64,000 bases of DNA from an uncultured Acetobacteraceae bacterium (GTDB lineage Bacteria > Pseudomonadota > Alphaproteobacteria > Acetobacterales > Acetobacteraceae): positions 248,001 to 312,000 of the forward strand of contig CAMKWS010000001.1 of the NCBI GenBank assembly GCA_946476985.1, given 5' to 3'. A program made the position numbers and the translations under genes. The notes under the pieces were generated by a model. The model was not told the DNA's origin. It worked only from the letters and a program-made list of their open reading frames with translations, and did not search any database. Below, in pieces: positions 29,403-39,824 of the stretch; the first letter of the stretch is position 1, and each line of letters opens with the position of its first letter.

Positions 29403-30659
29403 CTATGGGACGAACCATCCCAGCAGCACTTCGAGTACCGCTCCTACCACAAAGCCAACAACAGTGCCATTCACCCGAATATAAGCAAGGTCCCGCCCAA
29501 TACCGGCCTCTAACTTGGCGGACAAACTTTCCGCATCCCAGCCTTTTATAACACGGGCAATCATATTCTCAGCAGCTTGCTGAATACTCGGGAGCGACTG
29601 TTTAATCGCTTGGCGAATGGTTTGGTCCATTTGATACGCAAACTCTGTACGAGACCCTAACCCCTTCACCACTTGTTGGTACATCGTACTTAACGCCTGT
29701 TGGCTTAACCCATCTTCACGGTAACTATCTTCTTTCACCATTAAGCAGAGGCGCTGCCACAAGCCACTACTCCACACTCTCACACTGTCATGTGAAAAGA
29801 AGACTGCAATACGCTCCATTAATTCTTGAGCGCTCTGTGGATCCTTATCTAGCTGATAAATCTTTTTACGCACCCACTTGGTAAAACCATGTCTCAAATC
29901 AGAATCCATAGGGTCAACACGCCCTAACTCTGCTTTGAGTGCAGTTAAAACCTGTGTTGCAACGGAAGCTCCAATCGCCCAGCCAATTAATCTTCCCCCC
30001 TGCTCCCGCACGCGCTCTTGCACGAACTGATGCAGTTCAACTTCCCGCGTGATGACAAGCTGTTTAAATTGGGCAAGAAAAAACGAAAAAACCTCTTGGT
30101 GAATATCCTCATCCACCATCGCTTTTAGCCCTCGTACTACCAAAAGGGCTACATCCTCGCGCCGCACCAAAACAGGAAAGAGCTGCGCAATAAACGAGCC
30201 CCCTCGTCCATCCCCCAGCCCTTCTACCAGCTCCGGCACAAGTGCGCCTAATTGGTCCAAGATGCGCTTTTCCGTTGCTGGCTTTTGTAAAAGACGCGCA
30301 ATAACAACGGGAAACTCAATACGCTCTAAAAAGCGTGTAACCTCTTCTTCACTTAAAAAATGCTCAGCCATAAAGCGCCCCAGAGCTTGGCCAAGCTGTT
30401 CCTTGCGTCGGGGAAGAATCGCTGTATGCGGTATCGGCAACCCTAATGGCTGGCGGAAGAGAGCCGTCACAGCGAACCAATCTGCCAGCCCACCTACGAC
30501 ACCAGCCTGACTGCCTGCGCGCACCATTTCTAGCCATAACGGCGTACCAAACATGCGCTGCCAAATCGGCAATCGACTTGCCACTGCAAGACCAGATACA
30601 GCGCCAAGTAGAGCTGTAGCCCAAAGAGAAGCTCTATTTTTGGGTCTTATATCAGACAT
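29403..30659 (-). CDS. DUF445 family membrane protein
   Basis: 418 aa; GLADWFAVTALFRQPLGLPIPHTAILPRRKEQLGQALGRFMAEHFLS. Confidence 0.85.
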   Translation of the reverse strand: MSDIRPKNRASLWATALLGAVSGLAVASRLPIWQRMFGTPLWLEMVRAGSQAGVVGGLADWFAVTALFRQPLGLPIPHTAILPRRKEQLGQALGRFMAEHFLSEEEVTRFLERIEFPVVIARLLQKPATEKRILDQLGALVPELVEGLGDGRGGSFIAQLFPVLVRREDVALLVVRGLKAMVDEDIHQEVFSFFLAQFKQLVITREVELHQFVQERVREQGGRLIGWAIGASVATQVLTALKAELGRVDPMDSDLRHGFTKWVRKKIYQLDKDPQSAQELMERIAVFFSHDSVRVWSSGLWQRLCLMVKEDSYREDGLSQQALSTMYQQVVKGLGSRTEFAYQMDQTIRQAIKQSLPSIQQAAENMIARVIKGWDAESLSAKLEAGIGRDLAYIRVNGTVVGFVVGAVLEVLLGWFVP

Positions 30660-30886
30660 ATCTCAGCCTCGGCACCAACCTGCACATGGCAATAAAGAAG
30701 CCCCATTTGCTATGCCACGTTACAAACAAATACAGGCGCATTCTAAAAAACAGTCTCTTAACGCTACTGGTCCTCTAGCACGAATACGCCTATACAGAAA
30801 ACGACCGCACCGGAAATAGGCCTTAAACGCCTCATATTTTCCTCCTGCCTGATTGATAGATACGACGACAAGCGAGACCATTCCCC

Positions 30887-33679
30887 ATGACAGACTGCGC
30901 CTCCCTGCCTGACGCATCACCTGCCGAGTTGATCAACGCCCTCAACGTGGACCTCACACGTGCGCCTCATGATCTCTCAAGCCTCATTATCTCGCTCGCA
31001 GCCAAAACAGGCTCTGATGCAGGAATGGACACGATTGAAGAAACAGTCCGCCTTCTGCGAGATCGTAACTTCATTACACGTGCAACAGCTTTGCGCCGTT
31101 ACATTGGGCTCGAAAAAGATGGTGCGGAATGTCCACCAGAACCACGCCTCCGCAAAGTAGCTGAACAGCTTGTCGCTCAAGCAAAAACCCCTAAAGCTCT
31201 TTCTACCACTGGCTTTGCGGCTGTCTTTACCGCTCACCCTACCTTTGCGCTGGCAAACGAAGTTTATGAACTCCTCGCCCACCGTGCAGAGGACCCTTCA
31301 CACCCTGTCCCCAAACTGCCGACCCACCGTCGCGCAGCCCCTCCGACATTGGATGAAGAACAAAGTCTTGCACTTGCTGCAATTACACGCGGCCGCGATG
31401 CTCTAGACGCACTTGCGTTAGAAATTTTTCGTGCTGCACGCAAACGCTGGCCAGATGCTAAAAACCTCACACCAGCCCCTATCAAACTTGCAAGCTGGGT
31501 TGGATTTGATACAGACGGCCGTAACGACATTGGCTGGTGGGACACTATCCGTATCCGCCTCGGCCTGAAGGTCGCCCAACTTCAACGCCTACTCGATGGC
31601 TTATATGAGCTAAAGCTTGAAGGCTCCTCTCTTGCAAAACGCACTGCAGAGGCTCTTAAAGCTACACAAGAACAGCATGAGGCATGCCCACGCTCTATCC
31701 CCGGCCAGCAACTTGCTCCTGAGGATATTGCAAGCTTCTCTCATCAGCTCATTAAGCTACGTGATACAGCCCTCCTCCATGCTGAAGAGCTTCTTCCTTT
31801 CTTTGAAGAAACAGCTGCCTCTCTCGCTCCGGAACAGGCTGAGAAGCTGGATGTCATCCGTAGTGGGTTCCTTAATCATGGGTTGGGCATTTCTCACATC
31901 CACACACGGCTAAATGCGGCACAAATTTACAATGTCGCCCGTACACGTCTTGGCCTGACAGATGATCCAACCCTCCCCTTCCACCGTCATGCGCTCCTCA
32001 GCCGCATTGATGCCGCGATGGATGATCTCTCTCCATTAGCGATAGATTTTGGCGCACTGCTGATCGAGCCTAGCGCTGCTGCCCGTCTGATGATGACGAT
32101 GGCGCAGATCCTCAAACATATCGATTCCGGCTCCCCTATCCGTTTCCTTATTGCAGAAACAGAAAGTGGCTACACGCTGCTCGCCACTCTGTGGTTGGCA
32201 CGCTTATTTGGAATTAAGGATAGCCAAATTGAAATCTCTCCACTTTTTGAGACAGAAAGTGCGCTCGAAAATGGTGAGACAATTCTGGAAGAAGCCTTCC
32301 GCTCACCTCATTGGCGCTCTTACCTCCGTGCCAATGGGCGGCTATCCCTCCAATTTGGGTACTCCGACTCTGGCCGTTATGTGGGGCAACTTGCCGCAGG
32401 GCCCATGGTTGAAAGACTACGCCTGCGTACATTAGAGCTTATGAAAGAACATGGGCTGGATGATATTGCCCTCACTATGTTCGACACACACGGCGAAAGC
32501 ATCGGCCGTGGGGCTCACCCTTTCAGCCTAAAAGAACGTCTCAGCTACTTCTCACCGGCCAACACACGCCAAGCCCTGCGTAATGCAAAAATTACCAGCC
32601 GTGTTGAAGCTGCCTTCCAAGGGGGAGATGGCTACCTTCCTTTTGGCACCGATAAATTAGCCGCATCCACCATCGCAACCCTTGCTGAATTCGTTGCAGC
32701 TCAAGATGAACCCATCACAGAAGCCGAGCTAAAAGATCCGCTCTTTAGCAAACCCGACTTCGCAATGGACTTCTTCTCCACGATCGCCTTGAAGATGGGC
32801 GATCTTGTAAATGATCCCGGCTATACGGCTCTGCTGAGTGCTTTTGGCCCTGCTTTAATCGATAAAACAGGCTCACGCCCTTCTGCTCGGCAATCCGACA
32901 CCGCACGGGTGACACGCATCACCCATCCAAGCCAGATCCGCGCTATTCCCAATAATGCGATCCTTCAGCAGCTTGGTTGGTGGGCCAATGTGTTGCATGG
33001 CCTTGGTGGGGCAGCACGTCGCCACACAGAAAATTTTGAGCGCCTGCGCCATAGTTCACCACGCTTCCGCCAGCTTATGGACTTTGCTTCTCAGGCTCTC
33101 GCTCATTCTGACCTGAGCGTCCTCCGGGCAACAATTCACCAACTAGACCCCGGCACATGGCTTAACCGTGCTGCAGAATGTGACGATGCCGACCAGCGTG
33201 TGCATTTCCTCAGCATCGCACGAGACCTTGAGGAGCTTGAATTCTGGAAGAGTGTTCCAGCTCTCTTCCGCCGTATTCAACGTGAAGATATCGCACTACG
33301 TTCTGCTTGGCCAAAAGCCCCTCGCATGGAAACGGAAGAGAAGCTTCTTCATGTCATTCGTTTTGCCTTGATGGAACGCCTCTGGACCCTAGGTACATTA
33401 ATTCCGTATTTCGGCCCACGAGGAAGCCTCACGCGAGAATCAATCAATACACTTATTCTCTGCTTGGATATTCCCCGTGCTCTGCGTTTGCTAGATGACC
33501 TCTTCCCTATCACCACACCAAGCATTGCCGACCTCGACTTCGGTGAACCAGGTGGGGCTGGTGCCGCGCAGGGTTTTGCTCGCGAGCATCAAGAAATCTT
33601 CAAGCCTATGCAGCGCACTTTTGACCTCCTCCGTGAGGTCGGTATAGCCATTATGCACGCTAACCACTGCTTCGGCTAA
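30887..33679 (+). CDS. Phosphoenolpyruvate carboxylase-like protein with altered catalytic motifs
   Basis: 930 aa; full-length Ppc-like order of motifs (FTAHPTF, SWVGFDTDGRND, SPLFETESAL, GYSDSGRYVG, FDTHGESIGRGAHP, IRAIPNNAILQQLGWWANVLHGLGGA), but several invariant residues are substituted. Confidence 0.85.
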   Translation: MTDCASLPDASPAELINALNVDLTRAPHDLSSLIISLAAKTGSDAGMDTIEETVRLLRDRNFITRATALRRYIGLEKDGAECPPEPRLRKVAEQLVAQAKTPKALSTTGFAAVFTAHPTFALANEVYELLAHRAEDPSHPVPKLPTHRRAAPPTLDEEQSLALAAITRGRDALDALALEIFRAARKRWPDAKNLTPAPIKLASWVGFDTDGRNDIGWWDTIRIRLGLKVAQLQRLLDGLYELKLEGSSLAKRTAEALKATQEQHEACPRSIPGQQLAPEDIASFSHQLIKLRDTALLHAEELLPFFEETAASLAPEQAEKLDVIRSGFLNHGLGISHIHTRLNAAQIYNVARTRLGLTDDPTLPFHRHALLSRIDAAMDDLSPLAIDFGALLIEPSAAARLMMTMAQILKHIDSGSPIRFLIAETESGYTLLATLWLARLFGIKDSQIEISPLFETESALENGETILEEAFRSPHWRSYLRANGRLSLQFGYSDSGRYVGQLAAGPMVERLRLRTLELMKEHGLDDIALTMFDTHGESIGRGAHPFSLKERLSYFSPANTRQALRNAKITSRVEAAFQGGDGYLPFGTDKLAASTIATLAEFVAAQDEPITEAELKDPLFSKPDFAMDFFSTIALKMGDLVNDPGYTALLSAFGPALIDKTGSRPSARQSDTARVTRITHPSQIRAIPNNAILQQLGWWANVLHGLGGAARRHTENFERLRHSSPRFRQLMDFASQALAHSDLSVLRATIHQLDPGTWLNRAAECDDADQRVHFLSIARDLEELEFWKSVPALFRRIQREDIALRSAWPKAPRMETEEKLLHVIRFALMERLWTLGTLIPYFGPRGSLTRESINTLILCLDIPRALRLLDDLFPITTPSIADLDFGEPGGAGAAQGFAREHQEIFKPMQRTFDLLREVGIAIMHANHCFG

Positions 33680-33704
33680 GAACCATTTAACTTACAGCTC
33701 TTAA

Positions 33705-33750
33705 ATAGCCCCCTCTCTCCATAAAAAGAGAAAGGGGGCTATTTTTATTC
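33705..33750 (+). terminator. Intrinsic terminator after the PEPC-like gene
   Basis: atagccccct...agggggctat followed by ttttta. Confidence 0.75.
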
Positions 33751-33798
33751 CGTAAACCAAACATTATACAGACAAATACCGACGTCTCTTTTGAAAGC

Positions 33799-35430
33799 TT
33801 GTCTATGCTGTCCAAACTTCTTGCCCTCGGCACAACTCTTACGGGAATCACATTTTCTCACCTTCCCGCACACGCAACGACTACCGCTCCCGTTGCCTCC
33901 CTCACAGCCCCAGCTGATAGTGTCAGCACAGGGACCCTCAAACTGGGTAAACAACTTATCCCCTATCATACCGTTGCAGGGACATTGCTTATCCACGGGC
34001 AGCATTATGATGATTCACATGATGTCCTAAAACAACGCCACGAACTTCCCGAAAGCACAGGGGAACATAAAGACGACAGCACCACAAAAGCACCGCCTGT
34101 CGCCTCTATGTTCTACACGGCTTATTTCCGTGACGTAGCCGCCACAGAGAAACGCCCTATCATCTTTTTTTATAATGGCGGGCCCGGCTCTGCGAGCGTA
34201 TGGCTTCATATGGGCTCTTTCGGCCCTCTCCGCGTTTCAACACCCGGTGATACGCATCTCCCAGCACCACCCTATAGCCTCATCAATAACCAGCAATCTC
34301 TCTTAGATATTGCCGATCTCGTCTTTATCGATGCCCCCGGCACAGGCTTTTCCCGCATTAATGGGACAGACGCCCAAAAAGAATTTTACAGCTTAGATGG
34401 CGATGCTGCAGCATTTACGCATTTCATTACACAATTCCTAGCACGCTATCACCGTTTCAATTCCCCTCGCTATCTTTTTGGAGAAAGCTACGGCACCCTA
34501 CGCTCTGCTGTTGTGGCGAATAAACTTGCCCAAGATGAAAGCCTCGACCTCAACGGCATCATCCTCCTTTCCCAAATTCTCAGCTACGATAACGACCCGG
34601 ATGGCGTAACACTTCACCCAGGGATGGACCTTCCCTATGTTCTAGCTCTGCCAACCTACGCTGCAACCGCTTGGTATCATCATAGCCTGCCAAAGCAGCC
34701 CAAAGAGCTCAAAACCTTCCTCAAAGAGGTCGAACATTTCGCCAGCACTGATTATCTCCTCGCTCTTCAACAAGGCAGTGATTTATCAGATGCAGATAAG
34801 CAAAAAATTGCTGAAACTCTGCACCGTTATACAGGCATCTCCACCTCTTATATTCTTCGTGCCAACCTACGGCTTTCTGGCGGTATGTTTGAGCATGAAT
34901 TGCTGCAAGATCGTGGCCTTACAACAGGGCGGTTAGACACACGCTATAGCTCCCCCAGCATCGACCCACTGGGCAAAGAGCCACTTTATGATGCACAATC
35001 CAGCGCACTCAGCTCTGCCTATCTCTCTCTCTTTAATGACTATATTCGCCGTGACCTTCACTACGGTGCAGAGACCCCGTATCTCTCCATTAGCTATGAT
35101 GCAAATAACAACTGGGATACACACCACGACATCCCACTACCAGGTGGTCAACACGCCAGCACAACGCCTAATGTCATGCCAGATCTCGCTATGGCCCTTA
35201 AAACTAACCCTAACCTAAAAGTTATGCTAAATGGCGGGTATTACGATATGGCGACCCCATATTACCAAGGTGTCTATGAAATGAAGCACCTGCCTATCCC
35301 CGCGTCCTTGCAAAAGAATATCTCTTTTTACCAATACCCTGTTGGGCACATGGTCTATGTCGATCAACAAACCCTACAGCAACTGCATGACAATGTTGCA
35401 GCTTTCATCCAGAACTCTGTCTCTCACTAA
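33799..35430 (+). CDS. S10 family serine carboxypeptidase-like protein, predicted exported
   Basis: 543 aa; N-terminal signal-like segment (...LLALGTTLTGITFSHLPAHA), FFYNGGPGSASVWLHMGSFGPLRV, FGESYGTLRSA nucleophile motif. Confidence 0.9.
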   Translation: MSMLSKLLALGTTLTGITFSHLPAHATTTAPVASLTAPADSVSTGTLKLGKQLIPYHTVAGTLLIHGQHYDDSHDVLKQRHELPESTGEHKDDSTTKAPPVASMFYTAYFRDVAATEKRPIIFFYNGGPGSASVWLHMGSFGPLRVSTPGDTHLPAPPYSLINNQQSLLDIADLVFIDAPGTGFSRINGTDAQKEFYSLDGDAAAFTHFITQFLARYHRFNSPRYLFGESYGTLRSAVVANKLAQDESLDLNGIILLSQILSYDNDPDGVTLHPGMDLPYVLALPTYAATAWYHHSLPKQPKELKTFLKEVEHFASTDYLLALQQGSDLSDADKQKIAETLHRYTGISTSYILRANLRLSGGMFEHELLQDRGLTTGRLDTRYSSPSIDPLGKEPLYDAQSSALSSAYLSLFNDYIRRDLHYGAETPYLSISYDANNNWDTHHDIPLPGGQHASTTPNVMPDLAMALKTNPNLKVMLNGGYYDMATPYYQGVYEMKHLPIPASLQKNISFYQYPVGHMVYVDQQTLQQLHDNVAAFIQNSVSH

Positions 35431-35469
35431 AGGTTAGAAAACAGAGAGAGCATCGTCTCTGTATGACAA

Positions 35470-35509
35470 TAAAAAACGCTGTGAGAACTATCTCTCACAG
35501 CGTTTTTTA
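35470..35509. terminator. Bidirectional terminator
   Basis: aaaaaacgctgtgaga...tctcacagcgtttttt between convergent genes. Confidence 0.85.
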
Positions 35510-35545
35510 TTACCCTATATGCACAGCCACATAAGACCGCACTCT

Positions 35546-36874
35546 TTACAGCTTACACATTCCCTCACGTGCGCGCCGCAACAACACACCTGGTTTAAAA
35601 CCAGCGTGCCAGATTTTAGGAATAGCTACCCGCTGGGATAGATAAATCCCTGTATGTCCGGATGCCAAATAGGCCACAAAGCAGCCCGTTGCATAATAGA
35701 CGATATTCACACCACCAAATAACTCAACAGCCATAATCGTACAGGCCAACGGGGTATTCGCCGCCCCTGCAAACACCGCAACGAAACCAACGCCTGCAAG
35801 AAGATCCACTGGCACATCCAACTCTGGGGCCAGCGCATTACCCAACCCAGCTCCTATGAAGAACAGAGGGGTAACCTCTCCCCCTTTAAAACCAGTAGAG
35901 AGCGCAAGCACCGTAAAGAGCAATTTAAGCAACCAGCTCCATTCATAATGTGTTGTAGAGAAGAAATTCACAATGGAGGCTCCGCCCACATCAGGAGCGG
36001 TCACACCGAGGCCCAGATAATCTCTCGTGCCAAAAACAAACACCAACAAAATAGTCACGACACCGCCAATAGCGGGTCTTAACCATGGCTGCGGGCAAAA
36101 TTTCTTCACAATTGGTGAAAGCCTATGCACACCCTCGGCAAAGGCACGGCTAGCTAAGCCAAAGGCGATAGAAGCAACAATGACCTTAAGCCACAAAATA
36201 GCATCTACATGAAACGCCGTACCATCTGGCCCCAGTACCCCTTGAAAGCCCACATGATATGCTGCGTGGTGAATACCCCATTGATGACATCCCCAATCCG
36301 CCACAATAGAGGCCACCGCCACCGGCAATAATGCTGCGTAATCCAACGCACCTAATGTAACGACTTCTAGCCCAAATATCGCCCCAGCAATGGGGGTACC
36401 AAACACGGCCCCAAACCCCGCTGCAATACCCGCCATGAGTAGAATACGGGTACTACGTGCATCTAAACGGAAGAGCCGAGCAAACCCAGCTGCAACACTA
36501 CCGCCCATTTGCACAGCAGTACCTTCCCGTCCTACAGAGGCCCCAAATAAATGGCTTATGACCGTTCCTGCAAAAACAAGAGGCGCCATCCGTAACGGCA
36601 CGCCCCCCCCAGGTTGGTGAATCTCATCAATGATAAGATTATTCCCCCCTTCAGAGCGGCCCCCCCACCAGAAATATGACAGCGCCACCGCCATACCCGC
36701 CAGAGGCAGAGCATATAAAATAGCAGGATGGGTTATCCTATAATCGGTAACCTCTTCTAACAGCCACAGAAACAATGCACAGAAGCTTCCCACAATGAGA
36801 GCCATCGGCACAAGTACGCAGCACCAGCGTAAAAATCTCATCAACACATAACCAGATTGTTTTTGTAAAAACAT
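35546..36874 (-). CDS. CLC-type transporter, predicted CLC-F fluoride/proton antiporter
   Basis: Start placed at ATG 36874 (preceded by GGGAGGAG), not the 36922 ORF start. GGNNLIIDEIH in place of the usual GSGIP, GASVGREGTAVQMGG, GFKGGEVTPLFFIGAGLGNAL; downstream of a fluoride riboswitch. Confidence 0.88.
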   Translation of the reverse strand: MFLQKQSGYVLMRFLRWCCVLVPMALIVGSFCALFLWLLEEVTDYRITHPAILYALPLAGMAVALSYFWWGGRSEGGNNLIIDEIHQPGGGVPLRMAPLVFAGTVISHLFGASVGREGTAVQMGGSVAAGFARLFRLDARSTRILLMAGIAAGFGAVFGTPIAGAIFGLEVVTLGALDYAALLPVAVASIVADWGCHQWGIHHAAYHVGFQGVLGPDGTAFHVDAILWLKVIVASIAFGLASRAFAEGVHRLSPIVKKFCPQPWLRPAIGGVVTILLVFVFGTRDYLGLGVTAPDVGGASIVNFFSTTHYEWSWLLKLLFTVLALSTGFKGGEVTPLFFIGAGLGNALAPELDVPVDLLAGVGFVAVFAGAANTPLACTIMAVELFGGVNIVYYATGCFVAYLASGHTGIYLSQRVAIPKIWHAGFKPGVLLRRAREGMCKL

Positions 36875-36923
36875 AAACAGACTCCTCCCGCACCCTTCAC
36901 CTACTTTAGGTGAAAGCATCATT

Positions 36924-36996
36924 GGCAGGAATCATCAGCCTTCCCTCATATGGGTGGCGGTTTGGCCATAAAAGGCCCGGTGGTAATCCATCACCG
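36924..36996 (-). ncRNA. Fluoride riboswitch (crcB motif) aptamer
   Basis: Reverse strand GGTGATGGATTACCACC-GGGCCTTTTATGGCC-AAACCGCCACCCATATGAGGGAAGGCTGATGATTCCTGCC matches the crcB consensus elements (GGnGAUGG..UUnCC, AACCGCC, GGCUGAUG, UCCU). Confidence 0.88.
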
Positions 36997-37059
36997 TTAC
37001 AAGCAAGATAGCATTAATCTTATAAAGACTGTCAAGCAATACAGCCCAACACCCACAAA

Positions 37060-37095
37060 AGAAAACCCTCCGCCAGATCATTCCAGCGGAGGGCT
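37060..37095 (-). terminator. Intrinsic terminator downstream of fusA
   Basis: Reverse strand CCCTCCGC...GCGGAGGG TTTTCTTTT. Confidence 0.75.
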
Positions 37096-37127
37096 CCCCC
37101 TCATGCTTTGTTCAGCACAAAGACGTC

Positions 37128-39236
37128 TTAGACGCGCTCTGCGATGATCTCTTCCTGAACATTACGTGGCACAGGCTCGTAATGATGGAACTGCATGGTG
37201 AAGGATGCACGACCCTTCGTTGCAGAACGCAGGTGAGAAATGTAGCCGAACATTTCTTTCAGAGGTACCTGAGAGCGGATCAGAACAGTGGAGCCAGATG
37301 TCTCCTGGTTCTGAATGATACCACGGCGGCGGTTAAGGTCACCCACAACGTCACCCACGTGATCGTTCGGTGTGGTGATCTCCACATCCATGATTGGCTC
37401 AAGAATAACTGGACCAGCCTTCTTCATACCTTCACGGAAGCAAGCCTTAGCTGCGATTTCGAAGGCCAGAGCCGAGGAGTCGACATCATGGTACTTACCG
37501 TCTTCCAGCGTGAACTTGAAGTCCACTGTCTCAAAGCCAGCCAGAACACCTGTTGTTGCCTGAACGCGAACGCCCTTCTCAACAGCTGGGATATATTCCT
37601 TAGGAACAGCACCACCGACGATCTTGTTCTCGAAGGAGATCTCTTCGTCCTTGCTATCAGTAGGTTCGAAAGTGATCTTAACTTCAGCGAACTGACCAGA
37701 ACCACCAGACTGTTTCTTATGAGTGTAGGTCTCTGTGTGGGACTGAGTGATTGTCTCACGGTAAGCAACCTGCGGGGCACCGATGTTTGCATCAACGCCA
37801 TATTCACGGCGCAGACGGTCCACGATGATGTCCAGATGCAGCTCACCCATACCAGACAGAATGGTCTGACCTGTTTCTTGGTCTGTGCGCAGCTGTAGGG
37901 AAGGATCTTCCGCTGTCAGCTTCTGCAGAGCCAATGTCATCTTCTCAACAGCATCCTTGGTCTTCGGCTCGACAGAAATGTCGATCACCGGAACCGGGAA
38001 CTGCATGCGCTCCAGAATGACCGGATCAGCTGCATCGGCCAGCGTGTCACCTGTCACGGTGTCTTTCAGACCAACGAAGGCAGCAATATCACCAGCCCCA
38101 ACGGACTTCACTTCCTGACGCTTATCAGCGTGCATCTGGAACATACGGCCAACACGCTCTTTCGTGCCCTTGGTCGTGTTCAGAACGGTATCACCCGTGT
38201 TCAGCACACCACGATAAACACGAACGAATGTCAGTGTACCGTATTTGTCGGAGATGATCTTAAATGCCAGACCAGCAAACTTACCTTCTGGGTCAACCGG
38301 AACGATTGGCAGGAAGTTCTCGTCAACTTCTTCATCTTCTGGTGGAGCAATACGGATGCCCTCAACCTCATCAGGAGCTGGCAGATAGTCGATAACAGCA
38401 TCCAGAAGTGGCTGCACCCCTTTGTTTTTAAAGGCAGTACCACACAGAACCGGACGGAACTCACCAGAGATCGTCCCTTTCTTGATGCACTTCTTCAGGG
38501 TTGCAATATCAACTTCACCCTTCTCGAAGTACTCTTCCATTGCGTCTGTATCAACGCTCAGAGCTGTATCAAGAAGGTTCTGACGTGCTTCCTCAGCACG
38601 TTCCTTCATATCAGCTGGAATTTCTTCGTAGTGGAACTTCGCACCGAGCTCACCACCTTCCCAGACGATAGCGCGCATTTCCACAAGGTCGACAACACCG
38701 ACCATATTTTCTTCAGCACCGATTGGCAGCTGCAGAGGAATCGCAACGATGTCCAGCTTTTCCTTCAGGGTGCTGAAAGCGTAGTCGAAGTCAGCGCCTG
38801 TACGGTCAAGCTTGTTGATGAAGATGATACGAGGCACGCTGTAGCGGTCTGCTAGACGCCAGTTTGTCTCGGACTGTGGCTGCACACCAGCAACACCTTC
38901 GATCACGAAGATAGCACCGTCAAGCACGCGCAGGGAGCGGTTCACTTCGATGTTGAAGTCAATATGGCCTGGGGTGTCGATGATGTTGATGCGGTGCTCG
39001 TTCCACTCACATGTCACAGCAGCGGAGGTAATGGTAATACCACGCTCACGCTCCTGAGCCATATAGTCAGTTGTGGTGTTCCCGTCATGCACTTCACCGA
39101 TACGGTGGGACATACCGGTGTAATAGAGCATACGCTCTGTTGTCGTGGTCTTACCGGCGTCAATATGCGCAGTAATACCAATATTACGGATCTTCGAAAG
39201 AGCGGACTTCGCGCCCTGGACGCTAGCGTCGGTCAC
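37128..39236 (-). CDS. fusA: Elongation factor G
   Basis: 702 aa; [44 protein letters not shown]. Confidence 0.98.
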   Translation of the reverse strand: MTDASVQGAKSALSKIRNIGITAHIDAGKTTTTERMLYYTGMSHRIGEVHDGNTTTDYMAQERERGITITSAAVTCEWNEHRINIIDTPGHIDFNIEVNRSLRVLDGAIFVIEGVAGVQPQSETNWRLADRYSVPRIIFINKLDRTGADFDYAFSTLKEKLDIVAIPLQLPIGAEENMVGVVDLVEMRAIVWEGGELGAKFHYEEIPADMKERAEEARQNLLDTALSVDTDAMEEYFEKGEVDIATLKKCIKKGTISGEFRPVLCGTAFKNKGVQPLLDAVIDYLPAPDEVEGIRIAPPEDEEVDENFLPIVPVDPEGKFAGLAFKIISDKYGTLTFVRVYRGVLNTGDTVLNTTKGTKERVGRMFQMHADKRQEVKSVGAGDIAAFVGLKDTVTGDTLADAADPVILERMQFPVPVIDISVEPKTKDAVEKMTLALQKLTAEDPSLQLRTDQETGQTILSGMGELHLDIIVDRLRREYGVDANIGAPQVAYRETITQSHTETYTHKKQSGGSGQFAEVKITFEPTDSKDEEISFENKIVGGAVPKEYIPAVEKGVRVQATTGVLAGFETVDFKFTLEDGKYHDVDSSALAFEIAAKACFREGMKKAGPVILEPIMDVEITTPNDHVGDVVGDLNRRRGIIQNQETSGSTVLIRSQVPLKEMFGYISHLRSATKGRASFTMQFHHYEPVPRNVQEEIIAERV

Positions 39237-39388
39237 GGGAAACCTCCAAAATGCAAGGAAAGGTGTTCCAGTTTAAACCGGAACACCCTCATCAAACCCT
39301 GTAAAAATTCTCAAAAGCAACTCTCTCCGGCAGGGTCGCCCCAGAGAGAAAGGTTACCTAACATGTAGGCAACCTATCCAGCTCACAA

Positions 39389-39694
39389 TTAAGCTGCTGG
39401 CTGAGCTGCCTTACGCTCCTGCACGCGCAGGATACGGCGCTTAATCACCAGAGCTTCTGGTGTCAGCTTACGGTTTGGTGTGCCCAGCAGGAAGGAATCC
39501 AGACCGCCATTATGCTCAACCGTACGGATACCCTTAGCGGACAGACGCATACGTACTGGAGCACCAAGAATATCAGAAAGGAGTGTAGCTTCCTGAAGGT
39601 TTGGCAGGAAACGACGACGGGATTTATTATTGGCGTGGCTGACGTTATTGCCCGTCAGCACCCCTTTGCCCGTGACATGGCAACGGCGAGACAT
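39389..39694 (-). CDS. rpmB: 50S ribosomal protein L28
   Basis: [34 protein letters not shown]; start at internal Met (39694). Confidence 0.96.
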   Translation of the reverse strand: MSRRCHVTGKGVLTGNNVSHANNKSRRRFLPNLQEATLLSDILGAPVRMRLSAKGIRTVEHNGGLDSFLLGTPNRKLTPEALVIKRRILRVQERKAAQPAA

Positions 39695-39824
39695 AGAACT
39701 TCCTCGATACTGTGATACGCGAGCCGCAAAGCCCAACGTGTTCCGTAAATAAGGCGGGCTTATGACTTAGAAACGACGATACGTCAAGTCTTTCCTGCCT
39801 TTTTCAACCGACAGAAGCAGCCCG

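Noticed and set aside
36875-36922. Upstream N-terminal extension (MMLSPKVGEGCGRSLF) of the CLC ORF
   Set aside because: It overlaps the riboswitch expression platform; ATG at 36874 has a strong SD (GGGAGGAG), so the extension is unlikely to be translated.
37182-38855. Long + strand ORFs (238 and 241 aa) antisense to fusA
   Set aside because: Shadow ORFs produced by codon bias of the highly conserved fusA on the opposite strand; products are Cys/Leu/His-rich without family features.
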